A DNA stretch of 55,047 bases, taken from Branchiostoma floridae (taxonomy: Eukaryota; Chordata; Leptocardii; Amphioxiformes; Branchiostomatidae). Below are positions 41,874 through 55,047 of this stretch, piece by piece; within the stretch, counting starts at the first letter, position 1, and the number at the start of each line of letters is the position of its first letter. The stretch spans positions 1-55,047 of the forward strand of contig NW_023365716.1 in the NCBI RefSeq assembly GCF_000003815.2. Direction: 5' to 3'. The translations under genes were made by a program, and so were the position numbers. The notes beneath the pieces are model-generated. The model worked only from the letters and a program-made list of their open reading frames with translations, made no database searches and was not told the DNA's origin.

Positions 41874-43040
41874 CTATCTTGTATGGGTCTTCATATGTCG
41901 GGATAAGTTCCACTTGTCAGCCATCCTGTATCCACACTCCCCACACATGTAGGGTTTCTCACCAATGTGTTTTACTAGATGTTTGTCCAAAGTGGATTTC
42001 TGTGCAGCAGAATAGTCACACTGGTCACATTTGTAGGGTTTTTCTCCAGTGTGGGTTCTCATATGACGGTATAAGTGTTGCCATTGAGCTGCTCTGTACC
42101 CACACTCCCCACACATAAAGGGTTTCTGACCGGTGTGCTTTTCTAGGTGTTGGTCTAAAGTTGATTTATGTGCAGCAGAATATTCACACTGGTCACACTT
42201 GTAGGGTTTCAATCCTGTGTGGGATCTCATATGTACTGATAAGTTACACTTTTGAGCTGTCCTGAACCCACACTCCCCGCACATGTAAGGTTTCTCACCG
42301 GTGTGTTTTCTTATATGTTTGACCAAAGTGGATTTCACTGCTGCAGAATAGTCACACTGGTCACACTTGTAGCATGTTTCTCCTGTGTGGGTTTTCATGT
42401 GTTGAGATAAGCTAGACTTTCGAGCCGACCTGTATCCGCACGTCTCACACATGTAGGGTTTCTCAGCACTGTGTTTTGCAACATGTTGCTGCAATTGCGA
42501 CTTTTGTGCAGCAGAGTAGTCACACTGGTCGCATTTGTAGGGTTTTTCTCCTGTATGGATTCTTATATGTTTGACTAAATCAAACTTCCTAGCCGTCCTG
42601 TACCCACACTCCCCACACATGTAGGGTTTCTCACCAGTGTGTTTTGCTACATGTTTATTCAAATCCCCTTTTTGAGCAGCAGAATAGTCACACTTGTCAC
42701 ACTTGTAGGGTCTTTCTCCTGTGTGGGTTCTCATGTGTGCAGATAGGTGAGACTTCCGAGTTGTCCTGTACCCACACTCCCCACACATGTAGGGTTTCTC
42801 ATCAGTACGTCTAACCACATGCCTTCCCATATCACCTCTGCTCTCCTGTACCTGTGAGATTGATGTGTTGTCAGGTTGGGGAAAGTTCACATCACACGTT
42901 TCCTGCTGCAGGCCCATGTCTGTTGTCTGGGTCTCCCTGCTGTCACTCTCCTTCCCAGGGTGTCCAGAATGGTCCATCTCCTTCCCAGGATGCTCAACAC
43001 ACTGCATTTCCAAAGAATGTTCACTGCTGGAATCTTCCAT
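41874..43040 (-). CDS. Class II poly-C2H2 zinc-finger protein J
   Basis: 388 residues and 11 fingers, a likely nuclear DNA-binding regulator. It starts MEDSSSEHSLEMQCVEH after acceptor CCTCCTACAG, which is preceded by a C run of 11. The N-terminus and first fingers match gene D ([36 protein letters not shown]). The middle fingers (KCNLSVHMRSH, YSAAHKSTLDQHLEKH, AAQWQHLYRH) match gene E, so it looks mosaic. One linker reads TGETC. The stop is TAG at 41874-41876 where paralogues have GAG of a GEK linker; two more fingers are readable downstream. Convergent with the RRM2 exon. Target unknown. Confidence 0.91.
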   Translation of the reverse strand: MEDSSSEHSLEMQCVEHPGKEMDHSGHPGKESDSRETQTTDMGLQQETCDVNFPQPDNTSISQVQESRGDMGRHVVRRTDEKPYMCGECGYRTTRKSHLSAHMRTHTGERPYKCDKCDYSAAQKGDLNKHVAKHTGEKPYMCGECGYRTARKFDLVKHIRIHTGEKPYKCDQCDYSAAQKSQLQQHVAKHSAEKPYMCETCGYRSARKSSLSQHMKTHTGETCYKCDQCDYSAAVKSTLVKHIRKHTGEKPYMCGECGFRTAQKCNLSVHMRSHTGLKPYKCDQCEYSAAHKSTLDQHLEKHTGQKPFMCGECGYRAAQWQHLYRHMRTHTGEKPYKCDQCDYSAAQKSTLDKHLVKHIGEKPYMCGECGYRMADKWNLSRHMKTHTR

Positions 43041-43364
43041 TTCTACCCTGTAGGAGGGGGGGGGGGTAGATCATAGATCAAAACTTCTTGCTAAATCTGT
43101 GAAACACACTAAGAATTAGGTTTTGTGTTTACCTGGAAACGGCAACATTTTAGATTTCTAACAAGCATTTACAGTTCTTATCATCTAAAATATCGAGAGA
43201 GAAAAACATTACAAATCGTTCTTGACACTTACCCTTCGGACAATGTTGGTCTTCTTAATATCAATGGGCGATTCTACTATATGGTGATAGACCAGCTTTT
43301 TAAAGAGATGACATGTTTATATATGAATTTTTATTTTTAACCGGAACCTTATAAAACCACATAC

Positions 43365-43432
43365 CTGGGTATGACAACGGTGCCGAATCAGAGGCTAGCT
43401 TCTCTCTGGATGCAGGGGAGGTGTGCCGCAAC
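43365..43432 (-). other. Gene J noncoding exon 1b (68 nt)
   Basis: TTCCAG acceptor, donor GTATG; 68 nt against 67 in D and K. Confidence 0.55.
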
Positions 43433-43856
43433 CTGGAACAGCATAAATCTATTACTTGTAACCCAAGCCTCACAAAAGACTCCTATTGCTACATCCAGAC
43501 ATACAAAAATTCGTTGGTTAGAATCAACTACTATTACGTGATAGATACTATCTGACACATGCGCAGGCAAGGGACAGAGAAATGGAAACATACATGGCCT
43601 CAAACTCGGCCTTCCCTAGAAATTCTGTCCGGAATAGACAGTTTCGAAGTAGCAGAACGCAGTATCTATCCGCGCCCGGAATCTATAAAGTACTAGGACT
43701 GAATTAGTGAAGACTGGGTAGAAAGTCAGGTGTGACGAGCATAGTAGTGCAAGCCCCCCTCCCCATCAAAATACCAACCACAAACACACTTCTAATTATA
43801 CTTCATCGCTAATCTAGCACCAACCAGAAAGCACTATAGACAACCACATGTCTTAC

Positions 43857-44065
43857 CTGTAGGTGTATGGTGTTAAAAGGTCTCCACGGCTTCTGTAATT
43901 CCGTAAAATCTCGACAATTCTTCGGAGATGAAAGCAAAGACGAACACGCAAAACAAAATGGCGGCCCCAGCTCTCTCTCCAGGCCAAAGGTTAAAGGTCA
44001 CAAACCTGGTACTCACTTCACAATAGGTTAAACCAGAGATTGCCGCATAACGCTTTACTCTCGTA
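43857..44065 (-). promoter_or_regulatory. Gene J promoter region and noncoding exon 1
   Basis: Exon ends CCTACAG at 43857 with donor GTAAGA. GCCGCCATTTTG is present near 43952-43965 but CTGACGTC is replaced by CTGGGGCC, so the CRE half is lost. Confidence 0.58.
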
Positions 44066-44106
44066 GTTTGGGGCCTAGTATGAAAACATGTCGCCGTTTC
44101 TACTTC

Positions 44107-44570
44107 AATCAATCAATCAATCAATCAATCAAATGGTTTATTCAGAATTAAAACAAGGCACTGGCAACCAGAGGTTGAATTACGGCCTTGCTGTACAGCA
44201 CCTCTGTGCTACAAATACAACAAAATCATCAACAACAAAAAACGTTACATATATACAATAGATAATATACAGTTGCATTGTTAACATTAATTTCCATTAT
44301 TTTTGTTCAGCAGGCATATCATATACGGGATTGCACTTTTTTTGTAGCGCTCAGTTCTGGGTTTGACAGTGTCTAGTTGGTTACTTCTAAGATGTCGTCA
44401 AGCTTTGACTATTAGGTCAGTGCAGAACGCTCTGTCCAGTATCAGGGTGAAGTGAGCGAAGTAATGGGGTACGAAGTTGTACAAAGTTACGACCATTTCC
44501 TAACTACTTTGTGGCTATATCGGGAGTCAGGGGTGACGTAAAATAAGGCATAAGATGACGTTAGCCCAGA
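44107..44570 (-). mobile_element. LINE 3' end with (GATT)n tail upstream of J
   Basis: Six AATC units at 44107-44131 followed by non-ZF sequence (GTTTATTCAGAATTAAAACA and onward) absent from sibling units. On the minus strand this is a LINE-like 3' end with a GATT microsatellite tail. After it, 44676-44750 carries a second copy of the conserved promoter-upstream block, so a duplication accompanies the insertion. The right boundary is uncertain. Confidence 0.5.
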
Positions 44571-45081
44571 ACTAGCCAATGGCTAGCTTGACAACCCTTA
44601 CTGATTGCACAGCTAAACAAACACACAAATAAATAAATAAGTATAATAAGATAACGTAATTTAAATTCGGACAGTGGCTGACACTCACTTAACAAAGGTT
44701 AAACCAGAGATGGCCACATAACCCTTTACTCTCGCGGTTTTGGGACTAACAGAAATAATGCTTTACATCAATTTCTATTTATTATTTTGTGTTAATTCCT
44801 ATTTCAACGAGAAATCAGGTGAAATCCGGAAGGAGGGGTGATATGCGCAGGATTTCTTGTTTGATTGAAATTTAGAATTTAAAACACGGTAATGACGTTA
44901 TCAAATATGATTTAAACTCACAACAATTTTAGGAATCGTTTACTCTCGATTTATTTTAAAAAAAAAGAAGAAAGATATTCATCTTTGCCAACATTAAGCC
45001 ACATTGTATACATCTATATATGTTTAACGCTAAAACTGCTACGACACAAAATCAAATCATAGACTTTGCATACACTTTAAC

Positions 45082-45700
45082 TTTATTATGACAGTGCTTT
45101 ACTAGAATCAAAACAAGCTATCAGATATGTTAGTATAGTATAAATAGCTATCAGCTATAGAAATTAATAATGCAAGTGTACAAACAGACGACATATACTA
45201 GTACCAAGTACATGCGTAACACCAGTATACACAATGTGCGCATTGTTGTACATGTTATTCTTTCGGATAGATCAAAGAAAAATACGAATGTTTTACAAAG
45301 TTTTAATACTCCTATGATCATACAAAAATGTTTACACTGAGCGAAAACAACGCATAAATGGTCGATTTTTATTGGTCACAATACCTCCACAATAAAACAA
45401 GTATGCCTTGCTGCTATACAGACACTAAAACTATCTTAGATGCAAAACCAACCTCTATGAGGCGATGACGTTTACGTATACAGTAAGTCAACCTAGAAGC
45501 TATTTTACACAAGCACTCTATCTGGAACATTTGTCATGAGCCTTACCAGGTTTTTAGCATATCAATAATAGATAAAGGTGAGATTTCCTAGCTGCAAAGT
45601 AGTTACACTGATTCCAGTCATATGGTTTTCCTCCTCTGTGGGTTCTTATATGCTTAGGTTGTTAGACATTTGAGCTTTTCTGTACCTATACTTCGCCCAT
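45082..45700 (-). pseudogene. Gene K 3' UTR with decayed finger
   Basis: Minus-strand relic with NYFAARKS (about 45575-45620) and the conserved flank, ending with AATAAA at 45082-45087. Same organisation as the other units. Confidence 0.6.
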
Positions 45701-46963
45701 CTAGTGTTTCTCTCCTGTATGTGTTTTCATGTGTCGTGATAAGGTAGATCTTTGAGCCGCCCTGTACCCACACTCCCCACACATGTAGGGTTTCTCACCG
45801 GTATGTCTTGTTTGATGGTCGATCAGATGATGTTTTTCTGTCGCCGAATAATCGCACTGGTCACACTTGTAGGGTTTCTCTCCTGTGTGGGATCTCATAT
45901 GTCTGGATAAGTGAGACCTATAGGCTGTCATGTATGCACATTCTCCACACTTGTAGGGTTTATCGCCAGCATGTTTTTCTTGATGTTGTTTCAACTTGAA
46001 TTTATTAATAGTAGAAAAGTCGCACTGGTCACACTTGTAAGGTTTTTCTCCTGTGTGGGTTATCATATGTTTGGATAAGTGAGACTTTTGAGATGCCCTG
46101 TATCCACACTCCCCACACATGAAGGGTTTTTCACCAGTGTGTGTCCTTAAATGATCGACCAACCTATATTTCTGTGTAGCATAGTAGTCACATTGGTCAC
46201 ATCTATAGGGTTTCTCACCAGAGTGTTTTGTCATATGTTGGACCAAATTGATTTTCCGTGCAGCAGAATAGTCACACTGGTCACACTTGTAGGGTTTTTC
46301 TCCTGTGTGGGTCCTCATGTGTCGAGATAAGTCATTCTTTCGAGTCGCCCTGTACCCACACTCCCCGCATATGTAGGGTTTGTCACCGGTGTGTTTTCTT
46401 ATATGTTTGACCAAAGTGGATTTCTCTGTTGCAGAATAGTCACACTGGTCACACTTGTAGGGTTTTTCTCCTGTATGGATTCTCATATGTCGGGACAAGG
46501 TAGACCTTTCAACTGTCCTATATCCGCATTCACCACACATGTAGGGTTTCTCGCCACTGTGTTTTGCTACTGTATGGTTGTCCAAAGTGGATTTCCGTGC
46601 GGCAGAATAGTCACACTGGTCACATTTGTAAGGTCTTTCGCCTGTGTGGATTCTCATATGTTTGGTTAAGTCAGTCTTTTGTACTGATCTGTATCCACAC
46701 TCCCCACACATGTAGGGTTTCTCACCGGTGTGTTTAACCACATGCCTTTCCATATTGCCTCTGCTCTCCTGTACCTGTGAGGTTGATGTGTTGTCTGGTT
46801 GGGGAAAGTTCACATCACACGTTTCCTGCTGCAGGCCCATGTCTGTTGTCTGGGGTTCCCTGCTGTCACTCTCCTTCCCAGGATGTCCAGAATGGTCCAT
46901 CTCTTTCCCAGGATGCTCAACACACTGCTTTTCCGAAGAATGTTCACTGCTGGAATCTTCCAT
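45701..46963 (-). CDS. Class II poly-C2H2 zinc-finger protein K
   Basis: 420 residues and 12 fingers, a likely nuclear DNA-binding regulator. I start it at MEDSSSEHSSEKQCVEH (46963). The longer frame from 47005 reads through the intron's C-run and is rejected. Fingers 3-4 (YRTVERSTLSRHMRIH, YSATEKSTLVKHIRKH) are nearly identical to gene E. Fingers 6 and 7 are both DQCDY type, breaking the alternation. Finger 2 has His-x4-His. The ORF ends THTGEKH with TAG at 45701-45703, the same place as in other copies. Target unknown. Confidence 0.92.
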   Translation of the reverse strand: MEDSSSEHSSEKQCVEHPGKEMDHSGHPGKESDSREPQTTDMGLQQETCDVNFPQPDNTSTSQVQESRGNMERHVVKHTGEKPYMCGECGYRSVQKTDLTKHMRIHTGERPYKCDQCDYSAARKSTLDNHTVAKHSGEKPYMCGECGYRTVERSTLSRHMRIHTGEKPYKCDQCDYSATEKSTLVKHIRKHTGDKPYICGECGYRATRKNDLSRHMRTHTGEKPYKCDQCDYSAARKINLVQHMTKHSGEKPYRCDQCDYYATQKYRLVDHLRTHTGEKPFMCGECGYRASQKSHLSKHMITHTGEKPYKCDQCDFSTINKFKLKQHQEKHAGDKPYKCGECAYMTAYRSHLSRHMRSHTGEKPYKCDQCDYSATEKHHLIDHQTRHTGEKPYMCGECGYRAAQRSTLSRHMKTHTGEKH

Positions 46964-47290
46964 TTCTACCCTGTAGGAGGGGGGGGGGGGTAGATTATAG
47001 ATCAAAACTTCTTACTAAATCTATGAAACACACTAAGAATTAGGTTTTATGTTTACCTGGAAACGGCAACTTTTTACATTTCTGACAAGCATTTACAGTT
47101 CTTATCATCTAAAATATCGAGAGAAAAAAACATTAAAAATCGTTCTTCACAAACTTAACCTTCGGACAATGTTGGTCTTCTTAATATCAATGGGCGATTC
47201 TACTATATGGTGATAGACCAGCTTTTTAAAGAGATGACATGTTTATATATGAATTTTTATTTTCAACCGGAACCTTATGACACCACATAC

Positions 47291-47357
47291 CTGGGTATGA
47301 CAACGGTGTCGAATCAGAGGCTAGCTTCTCTCTGGATGCTGGGAGGGACGCCGTAAC
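47291..47357 (-). other. Gene K noncoding exon 1b (67 nt)
   Basis: TTCCAG acceptor followed by GTTACGGC, donor GTATG; same length as in D and E. Confidence 0.58.
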
Positions 47358-47798
47358 CTGGAACAGCATAAATCCATTACTAGTACTGTACTTGCAAAAG
47401 AATCCAACAAGCCTCCCAAAAGACTCCTCTTGCCACATCCAGTCATACAAAACTACGTTCGTTAGGATCAACTGCTATTTTTACGTGAGAGATACTATCT
47501 GACACATATACAGGCAAATGATTGAGAACTGGCAAACATACATGGCCTCAAACTCGGCCATCCCCAGAAATTCTGTCTGGGATAGAAAGTTTCAAAGTTG
47601 CAGAACGCAGTGTCTATCCGCGCCCGGGATCTATTAAGTACCAGGACTGAAGTTATTGAAGACTGGGTAGAAAGTCAGGTGTGACGACGTGCAAGCCCCC
47701 CTCCCCATCAAAATACCAACCCTAAACACACTCCTAATTATAATTTACCGCTGAAGTAGCACACACCAAAAAGCATTAACGACAACCACAGGTCTTAC

Positions 47799-48005
47799 CT
47801 GTAGGTCTGTGGTGGTTAGCGGTCTCCACGGCTTCTGGAATTCTGTAAAATCTCGACAGTTCTTCGGAGATGAAACTAAAACCGAAGACGCAAAACAAAA
47901 TGGCGGACGTCAGCTTTCTCCATATCAAAGGTTAGAGGTCACAATCCTGATACTCACTTCACGATAGGTTAAACCAAAGATCGCCGCATAACGCTTTGCT
48001 CCAGT
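47799..48005 (-). promoter_or_regulatory. Gene K promoter region and noncoding exon 1
   Basis: Exon ends CCTACAG at 47799 with donor GTAAGA. CTGACGTCCGCCATTTTG lies near 47896-47913. Intact element. Confidence 0.62.
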
Positions 48006-48189
48006 GTTTTGGAGGCTAATATTTTCGTTATGCATGAGAACCGCCAGAGAAAAACCTTCATATGAATATCAGATGATATAAAACAACAAAACTTAGTAAA
48101 GAGAAATGAACAACACCAAATAATAAGCTTTCCCTACAATGACTTTATTTTGAAAGATCTCAACAAAAGTACGCAAAATAAACGACGGT

Positions 48190-48580
48190 AATAAACTTAC
48201 TGTACACAAAATAAACCTTACCGACAAGCTTTCAACAAGTCCTCCTCAAGGTGATGTGACCCGGCGACTACGTCACTTGACCTGAGCGGAAGTGTGACGT
48301 CAGCAACGGCTTCAGTGACGTAGCAAACTTCAAACACATTTATAGCCATCATTAAACAGGAAAGCAATGTCAAAACTTTGGGACGGGGTGATGGATAAAT
48401 ACTGTGTTCTGTGACCTTGACTTGAGGTCTACATCACCTGACCTATGACGTAGGCTGCGAGTCACATCACTTAGAGCTTTACGTGTGTCTAGAATTACTG
48501 TCTATTATCGTCGTCTATAGAAGGCCGTGGCCTGGCTGCAGTACTGGCACGGAACGATATGATGATGATCTTCGTGTATA
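48190..48580. other. Non-homologous insert between K and L with CRE-like sites
   Basis: Sequence absent from the sibling units. It contains a perfect TGACGTCA at 48296-48303, with CTACGTCACTTG and GTGACGTAGC nearby. No ORF is recognised. It may be a regulatory segment or a remnant of an inserted element. Confidence 0.35.
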
Positions 48581-48644
48581 AACATTCATACGGACATAGG
48601 ATAACTCAACCCAACACAAAATCATAAGCTTTGGCTACAACCAT

Positions 48645-51468
<2,824 letters not shown>

Positions 51469-51480
51469 TTCGGCTCTGTA

Positions 51481-51504
51481 GGGGGGGGGGGGGGGGGGGG
51501 GGGG
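51481..51504. repeat. Homopolymer G24 in the gene L splice acceptor tract
   Basis: On the minus strand this is C24 followed by TACAG, the polypyrimidine tract of the class II acceptor. In J and K the equivalent run is 11 and 12. Confidence 0.95.
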
Positions 51505-51720
51505 TTTGAAAAAACTTGGGAACTCTTTGCGGAAATAAACCCTATGTTTTTCCCGCAAAACTTTATTTTTCCTTACTCCCCCCCCGAAATTTAAGTTTTC
51601 CGGGGCGCAAGTCAAATTTTTTTTAAAACGGGAAAGGAAAAAAAATGGTTGTAAAAAAACTAATTTTTGCAAAAAGGTGGTGTTCCATTATGGGGGCAAA
51701 TTAAAGTCCCTTCAATAATA
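51505..51720. other. Low-complexity stretch, possibly poor-quality sequence
   Basis: After the G24 run the sequence is rich in homopolymers (TTTTTTTT, AAAAAAAA, CCCCCCCC) and no longer resembles the homologous introns. They resume only near 51860. This may be sequencing slippage after the homopolymer. Confidence 0.5.
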
Positions 51721-51997
51721 CATAGTAAAATCCCATTCAAAACTCCATTCTACACATTTTTGTGTTGGAAAATTGCTCTTAAAAAATGTGGTTTGAATCC
51801 TTTGCAAATGGTAAAATTGTTGTGAAATAAAATTATTATCGTTTTCTAGAGATCCAAGGCAATGGAACAGTCTTCTTCAAGACTCCTCTTGCAACATCCA
51901 GTCATACATAGAGTATGTTCGTTGGGATCTACTGCTATTACTGAGCCATTATCTAATATTGCAGGAAAACAATCATGGCTTCAAACCCGGTGTGACA

Positions 51998-52157
51998 GCG
52001 ATCTCGCCCCCCCCCGTGATCTCGCCCCCCCCCCGGGCCGAAATCACTAGCGATCTCGCCCCCCCCGGGGCGAAATCACTAGCGATCTCGCCCTCCCCGG
52101 CTAGTGATCTCGCCCCCCTACCTCGCCCCCCTTTAGCGATTTCGCCCCCCCCCCAAA
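51998..52157. repeat. Tandem and inverted GCGATCTCGCCCCCC repeat
   Basis: About seven copies of GATCTCGCCCCCC or its inverted form (GGGGCGAAATCACTAGC), with C-run length variation. No coding meaning. Confidence 0.85.
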
Positions 52158-52165
52158 AAAACGGG

Positions 52166-52561
52166 TTTACATGACATTTTAGAAGTTGATTGGTATAAGT
52201 CACAAAATGCAGTTTCAGAATGATATAAGTACACGAGTTTGATACATAACTCCATTCATAGTATCAATATTAACGTAATTACATGGTGATAAGATAGTTG
52301 AACTTGTTTCAGACAAGGAGGGTTGGGTCCCTTGTATTCCCATTATTGCATATACCTGAGTCTTGACATAAGATGTATTTCATTGTATTCACCTGTCCTC
52401 AAGCAACCTATATATCTCCAATATGAAGTCTTTACCATGAAGTGACCACAAAAGAACTATGTAATGTCTTTATTAATTATGCAAATATTAGGTATTAATT
52501 AGAATAACGCACATTTTGGTATATGCACCTGGCCAAGGGATATCTTCACCTCCAACATGAC
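52166..52561. other. No gene seen
   Basis: AT-rich sequence between the C/G-rich repeat and the LINE, without homology to the ZF units that I can see. The expected promoter and first exon of gene L are not here. Confidence 0.5.
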
Positions 52562-55047
52562 TGTTTTTTTCTAGTATTTAGGAACTGATGCATTTACCCG
52601 TGTTTCTTTTACCCCCCTCACATTAGGCGCGATTCGATCGGACGACGAGTCTGCGTCTAATTTACGAGGACGCATGACCCTGATGCCGACGAAGACTCGT
52701 ACTGTGGGGCAAACTTCGAACACCCTGGATCTGTTTCTCACCACAAATTCCACCTTAGTGGAGAGAGTCAAAATCTTACCAGGTCTCAGCGATCATGACA
52801 TCCCGCTGATTGATGTTCAAGTAAAGCCCCAAACATCAAACTCAAAAGATCGGCTCATATACCTGTGGAGGAAAGCTAACATCGATGCACTCCAGCAGGA
52901 TATGGCAACATACAGTCGAGAGTTTGCAGACCAGGCCCAGCACAACACTGCCTCAGAAAACTGGGAGCTGTTTAAGGCAGCCGTTAGTGGTGCTGCCAAT
53001 AAGCATGTCCCCAGGAAAAAAGTGAGGCCACAATCCAACAAACCTTGGATAACTCCCCAGATTCGCAAAGCTATGCGTAAGCGGTCTGAACTTTTTTCCA
53101 AGGCTAGGAGATCCAACTCCAATGAAGCCTGGGCAAAGTTCAAGAGGTGTAGGAAGGGCGTTAAGCAGAGAGTTAGGAAGGCCCATAGGGATTATGTCTC
53201 CAATTACCTGGAGTCTAACATCGAGGATAATCCCAAGGCCTTTTGGAGCTATGTCAAATCCATCAGACAAGACTCTACTGGTGCGTCCGCCCTAAGACAT
53301 CAGGGGGTGCTAACATCTGACCCCAAAGAAAAGGCTGATGCACTGGGGGCCCAGTTTGAGTCAGTGTTTACCAGGGAGGATAAGACCACCGTTCCTACCC
53401 TTGGCGAACCCAAAGCTCCAACTATCCCCTCCCTTAACATCACAGTGGAGGGGGTAGCCAAACAGCTCTCCTGTCTTAACCCCAGCAAGGCCACAGGACC
53501 AGACGGATTACCACCTCGCCTCCTGAAGACCGTAGCCGAACAAATTTCGCCAATATTACAGGTCATATTCTCCCAGTCAATATCCACGGGAGATGTTCCT
53601 GAAGATTGGAGAACAGCTAACATCGCTCCAATCTTCAAAAAGGGGGACAGAACCTTGCCATCAAACTATAGGCCGGTGTCTCTGACATCGGTCTGTGGTA
53701 AAGTGCTCGAACACATCGTGCACAGCCACATGATGAAACATCTAGACGCTCATGGCATTCTGTCCCCTGCGCAACACGGCTTCAGGAAGGGTCTGTCCTG
53801 CGAGAGCCAGCTGGTGCTTACCCTCCAAGACCTGGCCAAGAACATGGACCAGAACAAACAGGTCGATGCCGCGGTGCTTGACTTTAGCAAAGCATTCGAT
53901 ACTGTGCCACACGAACGTCTGCTGAGCAAGCTCGGGCACTATGGTATTTCTGGCCTCCTTCAGTCTTGGCTTAGGGCCTTCCTTACGGAGAGAACCCAGA
54001 GGGTTGTCTTTGACGGTGGAACATCTAAAGCTGTCAAGGTCACCTCTGGAGTTCCGCAGGGTACTGTGTTAGGCCCTCTGCTATTCCTGCTCTACATTAA
54101 TGACCTACCCGATTCCGTAGACTCACATGTTCGACTGTTTGCTGACGATTGCTTGATTTATCGAACTATCAGCAAGCCTTCTGACGCACAAGGGCTGCAG
54201 TCTGACCTCGATGCGCTAACAGAATGGCAAAATCGTTGGCTCATGTCGTTCAACCCCTCTAAATGTCACATCCTCCATATCACCCGTAAAAAGCACCCCA
54301 TCATAACTCAGTACTCCCTCTGTGGAGAAGCCCTTACCGGTGTTAAGTCCCACCCCTATCTTGGAGTACAACTGTCCGACGATTTGCGGTGGGACACCCA
54401 TATCAACCACGCCACTAGCAAAGCTGGTAAGGTCCTAGGAGTCATTCGGCGCAACTTGACCCATTGTCCATCTAGGGTCAAGGCCACTTGTTACAAAGCG
54501 CTGGTACGGCCTCACTTGGAATATAGTGCCATCGTCTGGGACCCGTACACCAACAAAGGGATACAGGCGGTGGAGGCCGTCCAGCGCAGGGCAGCCCGAG
54601 TGACCCTAAATGACTACCGGCAGACTAGCAGCGTGACACAAATGCTTTCAGACCTGCAGTGGCGCCCTCTCTCCGAAAGGAGGAGGAACGCCCGCCTCAC
54701 CTTTTTCTATAAAGTAGTCAACAATAATATTAACATAGACGCCAGCAATATTCTGAAGCCTGCCCAAGGGCGCACCCGGGGTAGTCACGACTTCAAATAT
54801 CAACACATATTTGCACGCACCGATATCTACAAACATTCTTTTTTCCCACGCACAATTCCCGAGTGGAATGCCCTGCCTGGCACGGTTGTAAGCGCTCCCA
54901 ACGTTGAGCACTTCCGTGCCAGGCAGGCGGCCTGCCCGCCCTAACCCGGGAGCCTCAGCTCCCCCCCCTACTTTTGCCCCTCGCGGGGTCATTTGGGGGT
55001 ATCCTATGCAGATGCAGAAGAAATGGCAGAGTTCCCCCTTGCCGTCA
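52562..55047 (+). mobile_element. 5'-truncated non-LTR retrotransposon (LINE)
   Basis: ORF 52674-54944 encodes 756 residues. The first 45 are the end of an APE-type endonuclease (NTLDLFLTTNS, GLSDHDIPL with the catalytic D-H pair). Reverse transcriptase follows: ATGPDGLPPRLLK, NYRPVSLTSVCGKVLEH, GFRKGLSCESQL, DFSKAFDTVPHERLL, SGVPQGTVLGPLLFLLYIND and the active-site box FADDCLIYR, then SYLGVQL-type and WNALPG tail motifs. This gene order is typical of CR1/Jockey-like LINEs. The frame is uninterrupted, so the insertion is young, but most of the endonuclease is missing. The Met start is simply the first in the fragment. The 3' UTR runs to the window end; the element's ends are not determined. 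Confidence 0.93.

Noticed and set aside
46964-47005. Upstream start MIYNLPPPPSYRVE for gene K (and the similar one for F)
   Set aside because: It translates the intron's polypyrimidine tract and the CTACAG acceptor; the shared ATG of the MEDSS start lies just inside the exon.
51469-51672. N-terminal extension of gene L with a run of prolines
   Set aside because: It comes from the 24-base C run of the splice acceptor and low-complexity sequence beyond it.
51998-52203. Pro/Gly-rich ORFs over the C-rich tandem repeat
   Set aside because: Simple-sequence translation without other support.

Overview
The window reads as animal (deuterostome) genomic DNA, most likely a draft assembly of a lancelet (Branchiostoma). 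This is inferred from spliced genes with GT-AG introns, AATAAA signals, non-LTR retrotransposons, an RRM2-type ribonucleotide reductase exon, a tropomyosin-type exon series, and a local expansion of C2H2 zinc-finger (ZF) genes whose wording (GECGYR / DQCDYSAA fingers joined by TGEKP linkers) I associate with amphioxus. I could not run a search. Five N runs interrupt the assembly (3619-3718, 8525-8624, 35069-35184, 37522-38297, 39536-39705).

Layout. 1-3618: five exons of a tropomyosin-like gene (+), apparently carrying two single-base insertions, ending at a gap. 3719-8350: the 3' end of a lost ZF gene, then complete ZF gene A (+). 8625-39415: a head-to-tail ZF array on the minus strand (B fragment, C, D, E, F, G, H, gap unit I, and a unit that has lost its coding exon). 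39416-41665: a non-ZF island with an acidic Ser/Asp/Glu-rich ORF, a palindromic minisatellite and one orphan exon that matches the C-terminus of RRM2. 41666-51960: more minus-strand ZF genes (J, K, L). 52000-55047: a C/G-rich repeat patch and a 5'-truncated LINE (+).

The ZF units are segmental duplicates of about 4 kb. Each has a short noncoding first exon next to a composite CRE/YY1-like element (CTGACGTCCGCCATYTTG), an intron, one exon holding the whole ORF (8-16 fingers), decayed extra fingers in a long 3' UTR, and a poly(A) signal a few hundred bases from the next unit's promoter. There are two classes. Class I (A, B, C, G, H) has an N-terminus with two SUMO-acceptor-like motifs (IKEE and VKxE). 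Class II (D, E, F, J, K, L) starts at the internal Met that aligns with the class I sequence EMEESS, uses a new splice acceptor at that point and has an additional 67-nt noncoding exon. C and G are broken (4-bp duplication; two amber codons). The others have open reading frames but almost all end at the same place through different lesions.

Mobile elements sit in introns and flanks, not in the ZF exons. Because the units are duplicated, several insertions have a paralogous empty site, so target-site duplications can be read directly. The array looks like a KRAB-less, lineage-specific counterpart of vertebrate ZF clusters. A role in transcriptional repression, perhaps of retroelements, is an inference.
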